Shown: positions 11,944 through 20,624 of the stretch, piece by piece
Numbering within the stretch: the stretch's first letter is position 1
Layout: the number at the start of each line of letters is the position of its first letter
Assembly (NCBI GenBank): GCA_026874595.1
Contig: CM049317.1
Coordinates: 48,944,401 to 49,008,400, forward strand
Source of the DNA: Sipunculus nudus
Taxonomy: Eukaryota; Annelida; Sipuncula; Golfingiida; Sipunculidae
Direction of reading: 5' to 3'
Length of the DNA: 64,000 bases
Translations under genes and position numbers: made by a program
The notes under the pieces: model-generated
Told to the model about the DNA's origin: nothing
Database searches by the model: none
The model's input: the letters and a program-made list of their open reading frames with translations, nothing else

Positions 11944-14900
11944 CGTGTGTTTGTGTCTGTGAGTCAAACCACCCTCCATCCCCCGCCTAGAAGATAAATT
12001 GACGCCCCTGGATGGCATGGCCTGTTGAATTTCTTTCCAGATTGAACAACACACATTTTAATATCAAACATTAACTGGCTCCGAAACAAATTAATGCCCT
12101 CAAATTTCTCTCAACATGTATTTCCTCTAATTATAGCATACACAAGTCCTGAAATATCATACGCAAACACATTGAAAACAGATTGCATGACAAACAAACG
12201 TTATCCGTAAAACGGAACTTGTGACTTGGCAAACGTGGCATTCTTAGCTGTATATCATATACCTCTTTTCGACCTTTAACACCATCATCCATGTATGATG
12301 CAAGTTAATGGAATTCTCAGGTTTATCCTACGACAATACAATGATCCATGAATGATCTAAACTAATTCAGTCCTATCTCAAATTGTCAAAATAAAACAAA
12401 ATACCTGACGCGAAAAAAAGTTAGATTTCTTAATTACCGCGCGGTGCCAGGGAACCCACCCTCTTTATCGGCCTAATTATATGTATGGGCAGGTTCAAAG
12501 TGGATTAGCACTTGGTAGACACCGCAATTCTGGCTTTTCTTTAAATATTTAAGAGACCCTGGATATACGAATGATCTCCTAATTAAGCTATTTAGTGTAA
12601 TGAAGTACAATTAAGCTAGCACGAGAGCAGTATGAACAAAACGACAATATACAGTGGTATGGCCCCTTGAAGTTCGACGTAATCATATAGTAAAGTTTAC
12701 GGGACTGAAATTGGACCGATATTCGATATTCGATATTTGCAGGTGAATATCGAATATCACACTAATCAGCAACATTATTTTCCTGTGAAATTATAGGGAA
12801 TCGATCCAAACGGTATGATGCGTCATATTCAAATTCTAAGACTGCCCCTCGTAATTTGAACAGCCCTACTGTAACAGACAGCCGTTTTCTGTTGAAGCAA
12901 GGGATTCGAGAGATGTCTTCATTCCTGATGGACCCTCATCAAATAGTTTCACCCTTAATTAGCTCAGTTTTGTATCAGATCGGGATCTTCTCTCTCTAAA
13001 GCCTTTTTAAAATTTTTAGCAAACATTGCCATTAAAACTTTTAATTTTTTTATCAGAAAATGATGACAGGAGAAAAAACAGAATGTTACAGTTTGTGTCG
13101 GTCGGATAAAATCTTTGTTTAGTTCCTTTTAAAAAGGACAACATATTATAGAATGGAGCTGTTCAACCATTGAATACATTATGATAAAAAGTCCTGCCGC
13201 CAGCTGATAGACTGACGGCCATCAACCTTTCCTTTCTGACTTCATATATAACCCAGCTCCTGACAGACAAAGCCCAGCTTTCCTTTGATGTTCTCCAACC
13301 TTTACTTGTGTTGACTCTAAACTCAACCATTATATTATCTCTCTCTTTCCAGACACTTATGAACAGACTTCGGTAGACCTTCTTTCCATCTACTTCAATA
13401 GAACGTCACCTAAGTCCAATCAGTCGGCTGCTGCAGGATTTTGCCGGAGACGGGGGATGAAACTTCCCGGAGATCTGGAACTGGCCCAGCTTCAGCACCT
13501 GATAAACCTCACCCGATCAGATCATCCCAAAATCTGGCTCTCATACAGAAGAAAATATAACGATACGTGGCAACCAGTTGATAAACCAGGTGCTTTTTTT
13601 ATTAACGATTTCTAGAAATTTCCTTCGGCTGTTAGTTAAAAGAATTAAACGACAAAACTTCACGAAACCTGTTTATTTAGTTCAAGATTTTTTAAAAATT
13701 AATTTCCTGTAATCTCTGAAAATTCACGTATGGACTTTGTCTATTTTCTTTTACGCTTGTTAGTGTAATACTAGAGGGCAAAAGCCCCTTTCTGTTACAA
13801 ACGGTACATACCTCAATATTCATTTATTCAATATATTTTGTACACTTTTAACCATAATTTCTAATTGTGCTCCATTTCATATTATATATCATACAGTATA
13901 ATGTATAATATATTATATTCAGTTATGCCCTGTTTAGATGATATTAGAAAAATAAAGAACATGATAAATGTGAAGAAAGAAAAACTATATACACATTCAG
14001 GTAACTGGAATCCTGAGGGTGAAATACAACCTGACAGACGGTGTTCGCTTTTGAAGCTCGACCGAAATAATCCTAGACCCTGGAATCGAAGTTGTTATAC
14101 GGCCGTGGGAGGATTCATTTGTTTCATTCCAGGTAAGAAACGTTTCAGATTATTCAAGACAGGGGCTTGATGAATGAAATTAAAAAGAGCAATAACTAGC
14201 TACATGAACAAAAATTGTGTTCAAATTACCGACCTGGCTATGTTACATATCTATGACACTGAACAGTTGTCATGTATATATTTACAGACTGCCCTATGTG
14301 TCCTCCTTGGTCCTGCCATCTACTTCAAAACGGATGTCTTTTGATTCGGCACCAATCATTGACCTGGTTCCAGGCCAGGGCCGCGTGTATCATGGCTGGA
14401 GGACAGCTGTGGGTTCTTGATAAGGATTTTAAACAACAAATTAACGCCTGGAGGAATCTTAGCATGAACGTGCAACTGAATGAAGCCTGGATAGGATGGA
14501 GGGCGGAGGACTGGGTGGAAGAGGGGGAAGGTAAGGTTAAATATTAAAGAGGTGCTGCTACTTAAACTACATACACATATATCAAGAAAACGAATTCAAA
14601 ATCACATTATAATATTATATAACACAATTGCCTATGAAAAAAATGTTAATATAGATTTTACAAAACCTGAGCCCAATTCCTGGAGGAAGAACAATTCTTT
14701 CTATTTATTTTTTCCACAAAAAAAGTTGTGTGATTTGTTAAAAAAAAAACTATTGGCACATCTTAAGCACCGTTATCTCGGCAGTGATGTCACACAAAGG
14801 GAAATCCCGTGTGACTTAAAAATCTAGATCTCATCAAAATCTCAGTATTTCTGACTCTGTCAACCCTTAAATATCCAGGGAGAATAAAAACAACATATGT

Positions 14901-17032
14901 TGCTATATTTTAGTCATATCTAAATTTTGCCTATGACTCTACACTTCGCACCAGCCATTCACATCAGGACCCAGTTTCTGTTCTGGATTAAATCCACACA
15001 CCTAATACAACCGCGTGCAATAAGCTTTACCTAACCTATATGTTGCACCATAACGCTTCATCTATATATCATTACTGGTATATTATCACCACTACTATAA
15101 ATATTTATTCATAATAGCAGATACATGTTTATTGTGCAGCTTTGCTAGTACAGAATCGCGGATAAAAGATTCGCTCGGTTTGGTGTTGGTTTTGTTGTTT
15201 CGGTAGTATCGTTGACTGGTCATTAAGATCTTGGATTGTTTTTTAATTAAAAGCTCATACCATGTTTTTCCCAACAATGCAGGTCTAACAACATATCCAT
15301 TATTACCAAGATTTACTAAACAACGTGGAGGGACGGACCATCGGCCACATTGTGTTGTTCTTTTGACTTCCCGGCCCTTTAACTGGACGGTTTATAATTG
15401 TTCAGATCTTGCCGATGTTGCTTGCGTGAAAGGTAGATATTTGATTAATTAGTGGAAATTGCAGGGCACAATTGTTAAATAGCCATCTCTCTCTAACTTT
15501 CTCTCTGTCTCTCTCTCTGTTTCTACCTCTCTCTACATATATATAATGTTGTGTATTATAATATTATGTAATGGGAAAAAAACATAAAATCTAATAATAT
15601 AATCTGATCAATATGTATCTGTGTGAATCTTTAAAAAAAATAAAGTTGCTACAAGCACCCGTCTGGAAGCGCCATCTCCAACAAGTCTGATCAGAAGTAC
15701 CATGGACAATCCACAAGGATCCCCGTCATTGCTATGTAATACAGGTAAGTAATTACTTAGTTTGTATCTCTTTAAGGAGGAGAATGGTGAAAGCAGAGTT
15801 CTTTTAAACAAAGGGTCCACTCTGTTATGAATTTGGGTCGATTCAGTAATAGGTTCGATTAATAAACTTTTACACGCCCAAATCTTCTGGTAGACGTGAA
15901 CCGGAAGTCTCTTTTCCATAGTCTACACACTTCCCCGTCTTCTAAATATAGATATACAACATTTAGATTCTGGAGAAATTAAACAGAAAAAAAGAATATA
16001 GATGTGCTGTGTCTTGAATTTTTTTAGTCCTGTTCGGATTAAGCCCATGCTTGTTCTAAGAAATGAGGGTCCGTACGGACGCCATCTTCTGTATCTGATT
16101 TTTTAAATTTAAAACTGTAGGATCGTCCATTTTTAGTGCTTTGATAGTTGCCATACTCCTTTGTAGGTGATTTCATTCACATAGCGTTTGTTGTTGTGTA
16201 TTGTATTATTTTGTAAGGAATTACTCTCCGACTGCTGATGTTGTTGGATACTCTATTATTTTGTAGGTAATTACACCCTTATGGCTTTTGTTGTATCATT
16301 TTGCATTGTAATTACTCTCATCGCCGATGTTGCTGTATGTTGTCTTATTCTGAATGTAATTACTCTCATCTCTGATGTTGTGTATGTTGTCTTATTTTGC
16401 ATGTAATTACTCTCATCCCAGATGTTGTTGTATCGTTTATTTTTTTTGCATGTGATTGCTCTCATCGCTGATGCCGTTGTTTGTTGTATGTTGCATTATT
16501 TTAGGATATCACGCCCTCATGGCGTTTTTCGTTGTATGCTGTAACATTCTAGTGGGATTGTTGGTCATTATATTTATCCAGGGCATGCGATTAAAGAATC
16601 AAGTAGTTCCTGTTTGTGTATATTACCAACCAATAAACATCGGAACAAAAATTACATATGTTAACTCAATGCAAACAAACTCCTCACATGTTCACATATA
16701 ATTTGTTACATTTCATATAACGGCGTGTAATAAATATAGTGTTCCCCCAGATAATGCTCCTGTAGATGACTCCCGAATTTATTGTATATATGCAAGACAG
16801 AGGGCTGGTCATTGGGCAGGTTCACTATACTTGTCTTTTCTTTATATATCAGGGTATCTTGTTTTTTTTCTATATAACTTGGTATAGTTACTATTTGCAA
16901 CAATATAACCAATTAATCCTCTAAGAGTTGTAAATTCATAGAATTAGAGTTATTATGTAAGTGTTTTATCACCGAATCCTTACTTAATGTAGATGTACTA
17001 TATTTTGCACGGGTCTTCTGGAATTATATATG

Positions 17033-17109
<77 letters not shown>

Positions 17110-17687
17110 TAGATCTGCAGGTTTACTGCAAGAAACAACTACTAGAGTGCTCTATGGCATTTCACCAGAGCTTTATTTGGCATTTGGCCACCCTGAATAA
17201 ACGGAACGAACTCGTCACCGCCTGTAGACATGCGAACAAATTCCTCCTTAAGAATTTCATAACATAGATTTTAGTTTATAGGATACTCCCATTTCTTTTT
17301 CTCTCTCTCCTTTCTTTCATAACAGCCGCAAGAAAACACATGAAGAGCCCCATGTTTATACACATATAGCCGTCTTTAAGCACTGTCACTTACTGCTCTC
17401 AGCACAGCCCCCCCCCCCCTCACAGAGCGACCTCTGACCCCAGCCCTCCCGTATCCCGACTCTCGTTATCTGATCCTGGTATATCTTTGCCCCAGGGCGC
17501 ACATTTACACTCAGCAGTCTTGGTTACAAGTGACACAGCAGGCCAGTAACATATATACATTCAGGGTCGCATATCTATGCTAGTCCATCTCAGCCAGACA
17601 GCATTACCTGACGAGTGCAGCAACATCTTGCACGAAACTACGTAGTAGTAAAATGTCTGAAAATACTTGACTCGTCTTCATTTGGTA

Positions 17688-17745
<58 letters not shown>

Positions 17746-18168
17746 CAAAAGAACACCTATTTATCAAGGAAAAACTCTCACTGAGACACACTGTGAAATC
17801 ACATGAATATAGATTCTCGTCCAAGACAGCCACTTCCAGAAATTTCAGCGGCACAGTACTGCGGGGAACAAGTCTATACCTCTGTACCCTCAACACTCGA
17901 TCGAATGCCTCTGAATGTCCCACACGGTCCGTATATGGACGGCTGGCCTTGTAATTCGCGGTCTGTTTACTGTGGAGTGGCTGACGGTCCGTGTACTGAC
18001 AGTAGTATCAACGAGGAAACCCTCTATATACGTCATCAGATATCCCGGATAAATACTAACGATGAGTCAAGACTGTCACACGGAACCATTCTACATAATA
18101 GACTCAGCAGAAAAACAGAGATAGATGGGGGGGGGGGGATTTTCACAATATACTCCGAGTCTCGCTAG
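10746..18168 (+). CDS. Two-CTLD type I transmembrane receptor-like protein (8 exons)
   Basis: Model: 10746-10824, 13353-13589, 14001-14132, 14288-14530, 15283-15432, 15646-15744, 16505-16615, 17813-18168; coding length 1407 nt, 468 residues. Every junction is phase 1 with GT/AG, which supports the chain strongly. Residues 1-20 or so: signal peptide; 27-149 CTLD1; 150-280 CTLD2; 281-316 Ser/Thr/Pro stalk; about 317-338 membrane helix; 339-468 cytoplasmic tail with tyrosines at 351, 366, 372, 391, 403, 422 and 464. Likely role (inference): cell-surface recognition receptor. The canonical calcium/sugar motifs are missing from both CTLDs, so ligand class is unknown. Sequons occur at N42, N49, N78, N96, N134, N206 and N264. 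Weakest points: the 2.5-kb first intron, and the donor after residue 350 (GTGTAT), chosen because it is the only phase-1 GT in that exon's open frame. Confidence 0.7.
11831..11861. repeat. (AT)n microsatellite
   Basis: AT tract in the sequence that replaces part of Y copy 3, within intron 1. Confidence 0.95.
11892..11960. repeat. (AT)n(GT)n microsatellite
   Basis: AT passing into an imperfect GT tract, within intron 1. Confidence 0.95.
12346..13352 (+). other. Distal part of intron 1
   Basis: No coding sequence is recognised. It holds the inverted repeat at 12725-12758 and ends in a good polypyrimidine tract and acceptor (ctctctttccag) at exon 2. Confidence 0.5.
12725..12758. repeat. Perfect 13-bp inverted repeat
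   Basis: gatattcgatatt (12725-12737) and aatatcgaatatc (12746-12758) flank an 8-base loop. The left arm is preceded by a partial further copy of the same motif. Confidence 0.85.
13353..13589 (+). CDS. Exon 2: N-terminal half of CTLD1
   Basis: Residues 27-105. C57 corresponds to the first disulphide cysteine (FCRRRGMKLPG resembles the usual C..xGG.L helix region), and IWLSYRRKYNDTW matches the WIG...W block with Gly replaced by Ser. Four N-glycosylation sequons fall in this exon. The acceptor ctctttccag is strong and the donor is CCAG|GTGCTT; both borders are phase 1. It lacks the extra N-terminal cysteine hairpin seen in CTLD2. Confidence 0.75.
14001..14132 (+). CDS. Exon 3: C-terminal half of CTLD1
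   Basis: Residues 106-149. C120, C137 and C146 fit the conserved C....W....C....FIC pattern (PWNRSCYTAVGGFICF). W133-N134-R135 sits where WND is found in calcium-binding CTLDs, with Asp replaced by Arg. A QPD triplet (115-117) is only three residues before C120, too close to be the usual sugar-specificity motif. Borders TTCAG|GT and CCAG|GTAAGA are both phase 1. Confidence 0.75.
14288..14530 (+). CDS. Exon 4: N-terminal half of CTLD2
   Basis: Residues 150-230. Cysteines at 151, 154, 159 and 166 form an N-terminal extension. SLTWFQARAACIMAGGQLWV is the CTLD helix/GG.L signature with C183, and AWIGWRAEDW is the WIG block. This is the best match to the family in the gene. Borders TTACAG|AC and GAAG|GTAAGG are phase 1. 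Confidence 0.85.
14531..15282 (+). other. Intron 4
   Basis: AT-rich, with no further CTLD exon seen. The plus-strand frame at 14552-14827 is intronic and has no family resemblance. Confidence 0.6.
15283..15432 (+). CDS. Exon 5: C-terminal half of CTLD2
   Basis: Residues 231-280. C254, C270 and C278 in the order RPHCVV...FNWTVYNCSD...ACV give the conserved C-terminal CTLD disulphides. WND is absent (N264-W265-T266). Its RP..C...L....F.W..Y.CS pattern closely matches the relic exon at 25732-25934, so the two are paralogous. Borders GCAG|GT and AAAG|GTAGAT are phase 1. Confidence 0.75.
15646..15744 (+). CDS. Exon 6: Ser/Thr/Pro stalk
   Basis: Residues 281-313, rich in Ser, Thr and Pro, with no domain. 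It is supported only by the open frame, an acceptor after an A/T-rich tract (ATAAAG|TT) and a strong donor ACAG|GTAAGT, both phase 1. It fits as an O-glycosylatable stalk between CTLD2 and the membrane. Confidence 0.55.
16167..16504 (+). repeat. Intronic minisatellite homologous to TM exon start
   Basis: About seven degenerate head-to-tail units of 42-52 bases. They share the skeleton 'gtaattactctcatc...gatgttgttgtatgttg...ttattttgcat'. The first 45 or so bases of exon 7 (from 16505) are an eighth unit by the same alignment (gatatcacgccctcatggcg...). From an acceptor-like ttttgtag (ends 16266), 16267-16403 is open in the exon 7 phase and reads hydrophobic, ending at TAA 16404-16406. Confidence 0.75.
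16505..16615 (+). CDS. Exon 7: transmembrane helix
   Basis: Residues 314-350. ALMAFFVVCCNILVGLLVII spans the membrane, followed by a basic stop-transfer stretch (MRLKN). The acceptor ATTTTAG|GA is phase 1. The donor TTT|GTGTAT (after 16615) is not strong but is the only phase-1 GT in the open frame. If it is not used, the frame runs on to a stop at 16699-16701, giving a short tail. Confidence 0.65.
17035..17106. repeat. (AT)n microsatellite
   Basis: About 70 bases of AT dinucleotides within intron 7. Confidence 0.95.
17107..17692 (+). other. Intron 7, middle part
   Basis: No coding sequence recognised; includes a C-run at 17407-17418. Confidence 0.5.
17693..17743. repeat. (AT)n microsatellite
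   Basis: About 50 bases of AT dinucleotides shortly before exon 8. Confidence 0.95.
17813..18168 (+). CDS. Exon 8: cytoplasmic tail
   Basis: Residues 351-468 and stop. An in-frame TGA at 17794-17796 sits upstream, so the exon must begin after it; the AATATAG acceptor gives phase 1 and restores a Tyr codon with exon 7. Tyr motifs: S401-V-Y403-C-G-V406 fits the ITIM pattern [SILV]xYxx[ILV]; Y372-TSV and Y403-CGV also fit YxxPhi sorting signals; Y391-MDG and Y464-SES are further possible phosphosites. A 12-G run (18127-18138) encodes four Gly just before the terminal IFTIYSESR, so a 1-nt slip there would alter the end. Confidence 0.6.
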
Positions 18169-18312
18169 CCCTAGCACCAGTTCTTGCGGCTTTCCTTAAT
18201 TTGGATAAATTTATATACAAGTCTTAAAATGTTTATTCAAGAACTCCATTGACACGTGTCAGATATGTAACAAACGTGTCACTGGTAAGATATACATTGT
18301 TTAATCAGGAAA

Positions 18313-18318
18313 AATAAA
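18313..18318 (+). terminator. Polyadenylation signal candidate
   Basis: AATAAA 145 bases after the stop codon. A further AATAAA occurs near 18525. Confidence 0.4.
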
Positions 18319-18319
18319 T

Positions 18320-20437
18320 ATGACTATGTGTTAAAATATTTCTTTTCATTATTTGCTTATTGGCCTACAATCAACGGGTATATGAAGAGCGAAATTGTTT
18401 TTTAATGTTTATTGCAAAGCCGAGGAATGTTAATTCACATATAAAAATAATGAGAAGACCATCGCTTTAACCAGAAGGATAAATGCCGGAATATGTGTAT
18501 TTGTGTTTATTATTGCAGATTGAATAAACAAACTGTTAATTCATAACCAAAATGATACTATTATGCAAAGGTGATATTTATGACTAAAATATTTGAATAT
18601 TTTTTTCTGAATAAAAAATATAAGTTCGTCGGATTATTTCCTTCCCTTGGAAAATGGCAGCAAAATATTCTCACGACTGATTGTCGTGCAGTTTATCCTT
18701 TATAACGTATGTATTCCACAGTTCATGCACCGCCCAAAGAATCTCCTTGATGAGACCAGAGTCAAAGGCTCCCACAGTTGAAGTCTCCTGGAATCATCAA
18801 GCACCACGTGATACTTGATCTATATACATAAACTAGAAAAAACAATAATCTCCCTGCTCAAATATATCTAAGTCACCGTTCTCTGGTGACAAATATCGGA
18901 AAAAAAAATCTTAGCCAATATCCATGTCGTGTATTCCAAGACAGCTATTGTGTAAGAGATTTACTGAATGAGTGTATCTGAAATCATAGTTCATATGGAA
19001 ACTTGCTCTCTGTCGGCTCCAAGCCTCTCTTCGGCCAATCTTAGTTAAGCCACCATTTTCAAAAGATCAATACGTATACTCTTCTGTTTAGTATTTTTAG
19101 TAAGGGTCAGGATCGCCTTGACCGGTTTCATTATAATGACGTTATTATGTCATGTAAAGATGAGCAGGTAAAGGTTACGCACATCTTAAAAAGTATTTTC
19201 AAAATATATCATAGCCAACGGATTTTGGTCGGTTTTTCCACACATCAAATTCCATGATCAAACCCGTTTATGACTAAATTTAATAATTAACAATTCGTTC
19301 TTTTTTTAATTTTTTTGTGTGTGGAGGTAACCGCCTCCATTTTAAATGGTGAATTTCCTTTTCGGTTTGGGACTACTTGACATGGCGATAGCACTAGCTT
19401 CCTATCCTTTTTATATCCTGGTATCACCCAGGCCCGATGTCTTCCGCACCTGCGGGTCCTGTGTGTGTTATCATTCCTATTGCTGGATCATAACGATGGA
19501 GCACCTATTGATGGATAATATACCATGTGAATAACGTCAGCCTTAGAAACACCCGCTAACGGAAATGGATTCTGAAGTGATGAGTGGTGTGATCTTGTAC
19601 GTTATAACCTAGTCATAAATACACGACTCAGTAGGCATTCATAATGTGGTAGTACGCTGGTCGTAGACTCTCCAATATGACAGGGTCGAAATGGTGGTAG
19701 TTGTAACCCTCTGTGAATTGAAAGAAACAAAGCGGTAGCTCTGTTTAACAACTAATCTCTATAATAAACTGTAACACAAACAATCTAACATGTGTACCCA
19801 CACATTAACATGTTATATAAACTGCCTGCTTAAATACCCATTTTGATGTATGTTTAAAGTATAATATATATCTTACAACTTTTTTTTATTACCTTTCGTT
19901 TAGCATGCATAAAACCAGACGCCGGACCGAACAAAATATTGAAAAAAAATATTTTAAAAAGTTTGAATTTCATGGTAAGGCAAACATTGCCTGCCTGTAT
20001 ATTTGACATAAATTGTGTATTTTCATTCAAAGAGAAGTAAACAGTTTCGCATTAACATCCATTTAAAAATTCCATTTGCCCTAATGACCCCAAGAACATT
20101 CGATATTGTAGCAGATCGACTCGCAGGTCAATAGATACAAAATGTCCTAAAAGGATAAGGCCATTCAGCTGTTGAAATCCCCTTACAGTATTTACACCCT
20201 ATTATAATATTATATTTAACTCACCTGTCGTTAATAATCCTCATAGCCATGAGGTTGATAAGGGAACGTTTCAAGGTAAGGGTTTACCTGATGATTTATC
20301 CTTTTCAACCGAACGCGAGAAAATTTCAGAATGATGATAATCCTGAGTTACACCTCTACCAGACCATAAAGGTCAACACAATTAAATATCATTAGATTGA
20401 TATTTGAAAATCAGTATTTAGTATTGACAAATACAGG
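18320..20437. other. Unassigned intergenic sequence
   Basis: No gene recognised. A 62-codon frame at 19346-19534 is hydrophobic but lacks any firm family signature and convincing splice borders. Confidence 0.4.
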
Positions 20438-20622
20438 TAAGTCCGGCTCCGCTACATATCCGGTTACACCACAGTCCATCCAGTACAGGCACCACTCGTC
20501 TGATAGCGGCAAAGTCTGCTCACCGAGAACCCTTTGAGTCAAGGTCATATTGTAGACTTTGGGGTCTGGTAGGTAGTATATCCAGAATTAAGGTTCCACA
20601 TGTATCCCTCAACGTCAGGCAT
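20438..20622 (-). pseudogene. Relic CTLD C-half exon
   Basis: Minus-strand translation starts GYMWNLNSGYTTYQT, then after a 1-nt frame break reads PKVYNMTLTQRVLG, and ends EWCLYWMDCGVTGYVAE, the W..C....YV.E end of a CTLD with the last Cys replaced by Ala. It aligns with the 23403-23637 exon: GYMWNLNSGY with IWDPNRGYG, and VYNMTLT with HYNMTMT. A TAA lies upstream in one frame and splice borders are unclear. It is inferred to be a decayed paralogue. Confidence 0.5.
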
Positions 20623-20624
20623 AT

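Larger units (their letters stand above)
8565..12345 (+). repeat. Y part of 5' module, copy 3 (carries the working first exon)
   Basis: Homologous to 765-3865. It includes the signal-peptide exon 10746-10824. Between about 11440 and 12055 the copy 1/2 sequence is replaced by unrelated sequence with G- and C-runs and two AT tracts; homology resumes with 'ctccgaaacaaattaatgcc' and runs to about 12345. The upstream part (8565-10700) has no recognised gene; the plus- and minus-strand frames at 10068-10317 overlap and look fortuitous. Short C- and G-runs sit at 8870-8879 and 9240-9256. Confidence 0.6.

Noticed and set aside
16271-16465. Minus-strand 64-codon frame
   Set aside because: Antisense of the minisatellite; its internal repetition only reflects the tandem units.
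17615-17923. Frames in both directions around 17.6-17.9 kb
   Set aside because: Translation of an (AT)n tract; the minus-strand frame is antisense to exon 8.
18700-18830. Possible stalk-type exon after a TTCCACAG acceptor
   Set aside because: All three frames stop within the stretch or lack a phase-1 exit; no family signal.
19346-19534. Hydrophobic plus-strand frame considered as a receptor TM fragment
   Set aside because: Only a vague resemblance to a GPCR segment, with no diagnostic residues and no supporting exon.
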